35,197 nt of DNA from an uncultured Alcanivorax sp. Lineage in GTDB: Bacteria > Pseudomonadota > Gammaproteobacteria > Pseudomonadales > Alcanivoracaceae. Made by a program: the position numbers and the translations under genes. The notes under the pieces are model-generated. The model saw only the letters and a program-made list of their open reading frames with translations. It was not told where the DNA came from and searched no databases. Shown here in pieces: positions 31,799 through 35,197 of the stretch (position 1 is the stretch's first letter; each line of letters opens with the position of its first letter). The stretch spans positions 1-35,197 of the forward strand of contig CAJXLA010000020.1 in NCBI GenBank assembly GCA_913055795.1. Reading direction: 5' to 3'.

Positions 31799-32098
31799 AT
31801 GAGCTACCAGGTTCGCTTCACGGGCCAGGCCCGTGAAGACTTGCTTCGTCTGTTCCGTTTCCTCGCGGAAGAAGATCGCCAGGCAGCAAGTCATGCGCGC
31901 CAGGCCATCGGAAAAGCCACGGATTTGCTCGCCGACTTCCCCTTCACCTGCCGCAAGGCCACGCCCGATGATCCTTTTCTGCGTGAACTGGTGATCCCCT
32001 TCGGTCAATCGGGCTACGTTGCCCTTTTCGAAATCGAAAACCGGGAAACCGTGACTGTGCTGGCTATTCGTCATCAACGCGAGGATGATTATTCGTAA
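31799..32098 (+). CDS. ParE/RelE-superfamily toxin
   Basis: A 99-residue toxin partner of the preceding antitoxin. The N-terminus YQVRFTGQAREDLLRLFRFL and later RELVIPFGQSGYVALFEIE and VTVLAIRHQREDDY match the ParE fold, including the ending xxxVxVLAIRHQRE.DY that closes its beta-sheet. ParE proteins poison DNA gyrase, but some relatives cleave mRNA; the target is not shown. The frame is intact, so the pair may be functional, unlike the AbiE pair 5 kb to the left. Its stop is 15 bases from the convergent crotonase gene. Confidence 0.83.
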   Translation: MSYQVRFTGQAREDLLRLFRFLAEEDRQAASHARQAIGKATDLLADFPFTCRKATPDDPFLRELVIPFGQSGYVALFEIENRETVTVLAIRHQREDDYS

Positions 32099-32112
32099 CC
32101 GGGAACCCGGCC

Positions 32113-33027
32113 TTATCCCTTGAACGTCTTCATGCCGTAATCGCCGAAAGGTTCGTCGCGCTGACGTATGGCTTCCTTGAAGCCCTCGTCCGCTGCCAGT
32201 TGCTGAAAGGCATACCCTTCGGGCGTGTGTCGGGTCATGCCGTCAAACAGGGTGCCCAGCATCTGGGTGGTTTCCAGACCCTGGTTATGCAGCGTCTGAT
32301 TGGTCAGCATCTTCATCATGATCAGCTGGTTCTTCGGCATTTGTGCGATCCGGGCCAGCAGGGTTTCGAAGCGCTTGTCCAGTTCTTCCGGGGGCGCCGA
32401 TTCCAGCGCCAGGCCCCAGTCCACTGCCTCGCGTCCATTGAGGCAGTCCCCGGTGAACAACAGCCGCTTGGCCTTTTGCAGACCCAGCCGGTAGACCCAC
32501 AGGGCCGTGGTGGGCGATCCCCAGACGCGGGCCGGGGGATAGCCGATCTTGGCATCGTCGGCGATCAGCAGCAGATCGGAGCACAGGGCCATGTCCGTGC
32601 CGCCGGCCACGCAGAAGCCGTGCACCTTGCAGACCACGGGCTTTTCGCCGTGGAAGAGGCTCATGAAGCGCTTTACGTTGCGGCTCATCATGGCGTAGTC
32701 CACCGTCGGGTCCCAGGTCTGGTCCGGGTCGTGGTTGTTCGCCTGAACGGCCGGATCCAGGGGCGAGCCGGCGGGACGGTGCTCACTGGCGTCGCCGTCC
32801 ATGCGCTCCTCGGCGCTTTCCACCAGATCATAGCCGCCACAGAAGCCGGAGCCATTACCCGCCAGCGCGATGACGTGGACGTTCGGATCCAGGTTGGCCT
32901 TTTCCACGCATTCGGCCAGCTCGCGCGGCAGATCCATGGTAATGCCATTGCCGCGTGCCGGGCGGTTCAGCGTTATCCGCGCAATGCGGCCATCCACTTC
33001 ATAGGTCAGGGTATCGAGCGTTTCCAT
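32113..33027 (-). CDS. Crotonase-superfamily protein with atypical catalytic residues
   Basis: A 304-residue crotonase-fold protein. The oxyanion hole segments are CGGYDL (63-68) and VAGGTDMAL (140-148), so CoA-ester binding is likely. The two glutamates used by true enoyl-CoA hydratase for water addition are not both present: the first (GGCEL in the hydratase) is Asp145 and the second (PEILLG) aligns with PPARVWG, Pro165. A longer loop, residues 68-110, distinguishes it from ordinary hydratases. It may instead be an isomerase, hydrolase or decarboxylase-like member. It is transcribed divergently from a PaaX-family regulator, with an AT-rich shared promoter. Confidence 0.87.
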   Translation of the reverse strand: METLDTLTYEVDGRIARITLNRPARGNGITMDLPRELAECVEKANLDPNVHVIALAGNGSGFCGGYDLVESAEERMDGDASEHRPAGSPLDPAVQANNHDPDQTWDPTVDYAMMSRNVKRFMSLFHGEKPVVCKVHGFCVAGGTDMALCSDLLLIADDAKIGYPPARVWGSPTTALWVYRLGLQKAKRLLFTGDCLNGREAVDWGLALESAPPEELDKRFETLLARIAQMPKNQLIMMKMLTNQTLHNQGLETTQMLGTLFDGMTRHTPEGYAFQQLAADEGFKEAIRQRDEPFGDYGMKTFKG

Positions 33028-33061
33028 GGCGATCCTCGTCCGGGCAAAGATTACAGTAATA

Positions 33062-33086
33062 TACTAAATATGATAATATATGTTAT
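33062..33086. promoter_or_regulatory. Shared PaaX-locus motif, copy A
   Basis: In the AT-rich divergent gap between the crotonase and PaaX genes. TACTAAA (33062-33068) and TGTTAT (33081-33086) are separated by 19 bases start to start, with AAT between them at a fixed position. The same arrangement occurs in reverse orientation at 33972-33996 before the desaturase gene; 19 of 31 aligned positions are identical without gaps. It is a candidate operator for the PaaX-family protein. Confidence 0.45.
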
Positions 33087-33122
33087 GAATTGGTCAGGTG
33101 CAATATCCGGAGCCGTGCGCGC

Positions 33123-33914
33123 ATGAAGCCCAATGCCAAGCGTTTGATCATGAACCTCATGGCCGCGGGGGTCGACTGGCCCCTGACCGCCCGCAACGCG
33201 GTTACCGCCTGTGCCCTCTTCGGGGTAAGCGAGAGCAGTGTCCGGGTGACGCTGAACCGCTTGACCACCGAGGGGCTGATCGAGGCCCGCGAGCGGGGTG
33301 TGTACCAGCTTACGCTCCATGCCCGGAAAATGGCGGACGACGTGCGCGGCTGGCGGCATGCGTTGAACCAGTTGAAAACCTGGCGGGGCCACTGGATCGG
33401 TGTGCAAACCGGGCATCTGGGGCGCAGTGACCGGGCGGCGTTGCGCCGGCGCGAACGGGCACTGGAACTGTCCGGCTTCCGCGAACTGGAGCGCGGCCTC
33501 TATCTGCGCCCGGACAATCTGCGCGGCGGCGTCGCCGGCGTGCGCGAGCGCCTGACACAGCGCGGGCTGGACGACGAAGCCATTGTCTTCGGTCTGCGCG
33601 AGCTGGATGCCGATCGCGATGAGCAGGCCCGCGCCTTGTGGGACACCGGCAAGCAGGTGGCCGATTACCAGGCCACCCGGGCCGAGCTGAGCGACTGGCT
33701 TGAACGGGCCCACAAGCTGGAGCCGGAAGAAGCCGCGCGCGAATCCTTTGTGATCGGCGACCGGGCCATCCGGCAGATGGTCTATGATCCGCTGCTGCCG
33801 GCGGAACTCACCGACGCCGGAGAGCGCCGGGCCTTCTTTGACGTTCTTCTGGAATACGACCGCCGCGGCCACGAGATCTGGTCTGAACTCTACCGTCACG
33901 CCCGCGATAGCTGA
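33123..33914 (+). CDS. PaaX-family transcriptional regulator
   Basis: A 263-residue GntR-like winged-helix repressor of the PaaX family, whose archetype represses phenylacetate catabolism and senses phenylacetyl-CoA. The N-terminal DNA-binding part has TARNAVTACALFGVSESSVR then VTLNRLTTEGLIEARERGVY. The central and C-terminal PaaX domains follow, with LRPDNLRGG and the ending FFDVLLEYDRRGHEIWSELY. ATG 33123 is chosen for its GGAG site at 33109-33112; a GTG at 33090 would lie in the promoter motif. No phenylacetate genes are nearby. The divergent crotonase and downstream desaturase suggest that the effector is a CoA ester. Confidence 0.83.
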   Translation: MKPNAKRLIMNLMAAGVDWPLTARNAVTACALFGVSESSVRVTLNRLTTEGLIEARERGVYQLTLHARKMADDVRGWRHALNQLKTWRGHWIGVQTGHLGRSDRAALRRRERALELSGFRELERGLYLRPDNLRGGVAGVRERLTQRGLDDEAIVFGLRELDADRDEQARALWDTGKQVADYQATRAELSDWLERAHKLEPEEAARESFVIGDRAIRQMVYDPLLPAELTDAGERRAFFDVLLEYDRRGHEIWSELYRHARDS

Positions 33915-33971
33915 TCCGCGCGCGGGTCAGCTGGTACGGACGTGGGGTTGCGGCCTTTAATGTTACTTGGT

Positions 33972-33996
33972 ATAACAATAATTGTATATTTTAGTA
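33972..33996. promoter_or_regulatory. Shared PaaX-locus motif, copy B
   Basis: Reverse-oriented counterpart of 33062-33086, with ATAACA (33972-33977) and TTTAGTA (33990-33996) on the plus strand. It lies 15 bases upstream of the desaturase ATG at 34012 in an AT-rich gap of about 95 bases, where it would overlap the expected promoter. Confidence 0.45.
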
Positions 33997-34011
33997 ATTA
34001 ATAGTGACGCC

Positions 34012-35022
34012 ATGAACGATGATGTAATTGATCAGCACAGCCCCGGTACGGGACGCAAGGTAACCCGGCTGTTCACCCCGGAAGAGCGTAGCCGGCTGAC
34101 GCAACGCTCGGATCTGCGCGGCGGCTGGGCCGTGCTCTCCACCTGGGGGGTGATCGTGGCAAGCCTGGCCGTGGTCGGCTGGAGCTGGCATCAGGCCTGG
34201 TATCTGGCGGTGCCGGTGACGCTGATCGGGCTGGCCCTGGTGGGCGGACGTCAGCTGGCGCTGGCGATTCTCACCCACGAGGCTACCCACCGGACCCTGT
34301 TCCGCACGCGCTGGCTCAATGAGACACCCATGGACTGGCTCTGCGGGCGGCCCATTGGGCTGGATCTGAAAAAATACCGGCAGCACCACTTCGTGCACCA
34401 CACCCGGACCGGCACGGACGCAGACACGGACATCACCCTGGTGCAGGGGTTGCCCACCACGCGCCGGTCCATGGCGCGCAAGTTCCTGCGCGACCTGTCC
34501 GCGCAAACCGGACTCAAGTATCTATTCGGGCTGGCGCTGATGAACGCCGGCCTGCTCAAATGGACGGTGGCGGCCGATGTCGAATGGCTGCCGCGCAATG
34601 GGCGCCGTTGGTATCACTATGCCGCTACCTTTGTGCGTAACGCCACGCCCACCATCCTGACCCATCTGGTGTTGTTCGCGGCGCTGGCGGCGGCGGGCCA
34701 TGGCGAGCTTTATCTGGTCTGGCTCCTGGCCTATCTGATTCCCTATCCGTTGTTTCTGCGTGTGCGCTCCATGGCGGAACACGCGGTCACCGCAAACAGC
34801 ACCGACATGTTCGAAAACACCCGTACCACCCGGGCCGGTCCCATCGCGCGGATGCTGGTCGCGCCCATCCGGGTGAATTACCACATCGAACACCATGTCA
34901 TGCCCTCGGTGCCCTATTACCGGCTGCCGCTCATGCACCGGTTACTACGGGAGAAAGGCGTCGTGGGCGAACCGCCGGGTTACCGGCAGGTGTTGGACCT
35001 GGTCTCCTCAGCGCCGGCCTGA
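34012..35022 (+). CDS. Membrane fatty acid desaturase
   Basis: A 336-residue integral-membrane diiron desaturase. The three histidine boxes are present: HEATH (89-93), HHFVHH (125-130) and HIEHH (291-295), positioned on the cytoplasmic side between four or so hydrophobic segments. The product would introduce a double bond into acyl lipids or act as a related hydroxylase or carotenoid ketolase; box spacing favours a desaturase. ATG 34012 is used because the ten residues before it fall in the AT-rich promoter motif. The ribosome-binding site is poor. It lies downstream of the PaaX-family regulator and carries the shared motif in its promoter. Confidence 0.88.
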   Translation: MNDDVIDQHSPGTGRKVTRLFTPEERSRLTQRSDLRGGWAVLSTWGVIVASLAVVGWSWHQAWYLAVPVTLIGLALVGGRQLALAILTHEATHRTLFRTRWLNETPMDWLCGRPIGLDLKKYRQHHFVHHTRTGTDADTDITLVQGLPTTRRSMARKFLRDLSAQTGLKYLFGLALMNAGLLKWTVAADVEWLPRNGRRWYHYAATFVRNATPTILTHLVLFAALAAAGHGELYLVWLLAYLIPYPLFLRVRSMAEHAVTANSTDMFENTRTTRAGPIARMLVAPIRVNYHIEHHVMPSVPYYRLPLMHRLLREKGVVGEPPGYRQVLDLVSSAPA

Positions 35023-35129
35023 ATGCTTATACCCTTCGGTGATCTTTCCCGTAAAACGGGGAGGTCATCAGGGGGTTGGCCCTGGTTCGCGAAGCGGAAC
35101 TCCGCTTGCCGATCACGGGTTCGCGCTAG

Positions 35130-35197
35130 CAGGCTGTTGAAAAACCCCTTGCGCACTCAGGCTTTCAGGCTGGCCCGCACTCATCGTTGCCCCTTTT
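35130..35197. repeat. MITE-like element with CAGGCTGTTGAAAA end, copy 3 (cut by window end)
   Basis: It starts CAGGCTGTTGAAAAACCCC and TTGCGCACTCAG, identical to the complement of the right end of copy 1, so it is inverted relative to copies 1 and 2. It then diverges (GCTTTCAGGCTGG). The window ends inside it. 35023-35129 shows no gene, only an imperfect hairpin around 35038-35072. Confidence 0.65.

Noticed and set aside
1-35197. CRISPR arrays, tRNA and rRNA genes
   Set aside because: No regularly spaced direct repeats, tRNA-like cloverleaf signatures or rRNA sequence were seen on either strand by eye.

Overview
This 35.2 kb window comes from a GC-rich chromosome, most likely a gammaproteobacterium able to respire nitrite. 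The taxonomic hint comes from gene content: an OMPLA-type PldA, a RegB/RegA redox pair, two Pseudomonas FadE1/FadE2-like long acyl-CoA dehydrogenases and a NirK/pseudoazurin/NnrS/NsrR module. No rRNA or tRNA gene is present, so the genus cannot be fixed. The layout is compact, with many 4-bp or otherwise short overlaps. The intergenic gaps are decorated with three families of dispersed palindromic repeats.

Region by region. An AT-rich gene-free end (1-280) is followed by pldA and a Trm112-like gene on the minus strand. Next come a long acyl-CoA dehydrogenase and a DUF202 membrane protein joined to regB-regA. From 6.7 to 13.1 kb lies a metal and nitrogen-oxide block: a His-rich periplasmic protein with a Fur-like site, a His/Met-rich outer-membrane protein, pseudoazurin, nirK and a second pseudoazurin. 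These face a divergent DUF454-nnrS-nsrR operon across a candidate NsrR operator. The NirK carries its own N-terminal blue-copper domain, so the locus encodes several possible electron donors. A second long acyl-CoA dehydrogenase, a degenerate endonuclease I homologue, a diiron-like hydrolase, an MBL-fold hydrolase and a DMT exporter follow.

From 19.3 to 24.3 kb there is a run of perfect hairpins ending in an intrinsic terminator. It precedes a two-gene YhaO/YhaN-type nuclease-ATPase operon whose ATPase has membrane segments in its coiled coil and a C-terminal extension of about 225 residues that I do not recognise. nnrU follows.

From 25 to 32 kb the window looks like a plastic zone. It holds a beheaded quinone oxidoreductase beside a MITE-like repeat and an AbiE type IV toxin-antitoxin pair whose toxin gene is frameshifted while its operator palindrome is intact. 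It also holds a DUF4202 gene, a K+ channel with an atypical RCK domain, a methyltransferase remnant, an aldo/keto reductase and a ParE-type toxin-antitoxin pair. The right end has a crotonase, a divergent PaaX-family regulator and a fatty acid desaturase. A shared 25-bp motif lies in the promoter gaps on both sides of the regulator, which suggests one small lipid or CoA-ester regulon.

The best candidates for something new are the hairpin-rich RNA upstream of the YhaO/YhaN operon, the PaaX motif pair, the extended YhaN protein and the multi-cupredoxin nitrite reductase locus. I see no CRISPR array and no complete transposase gene.
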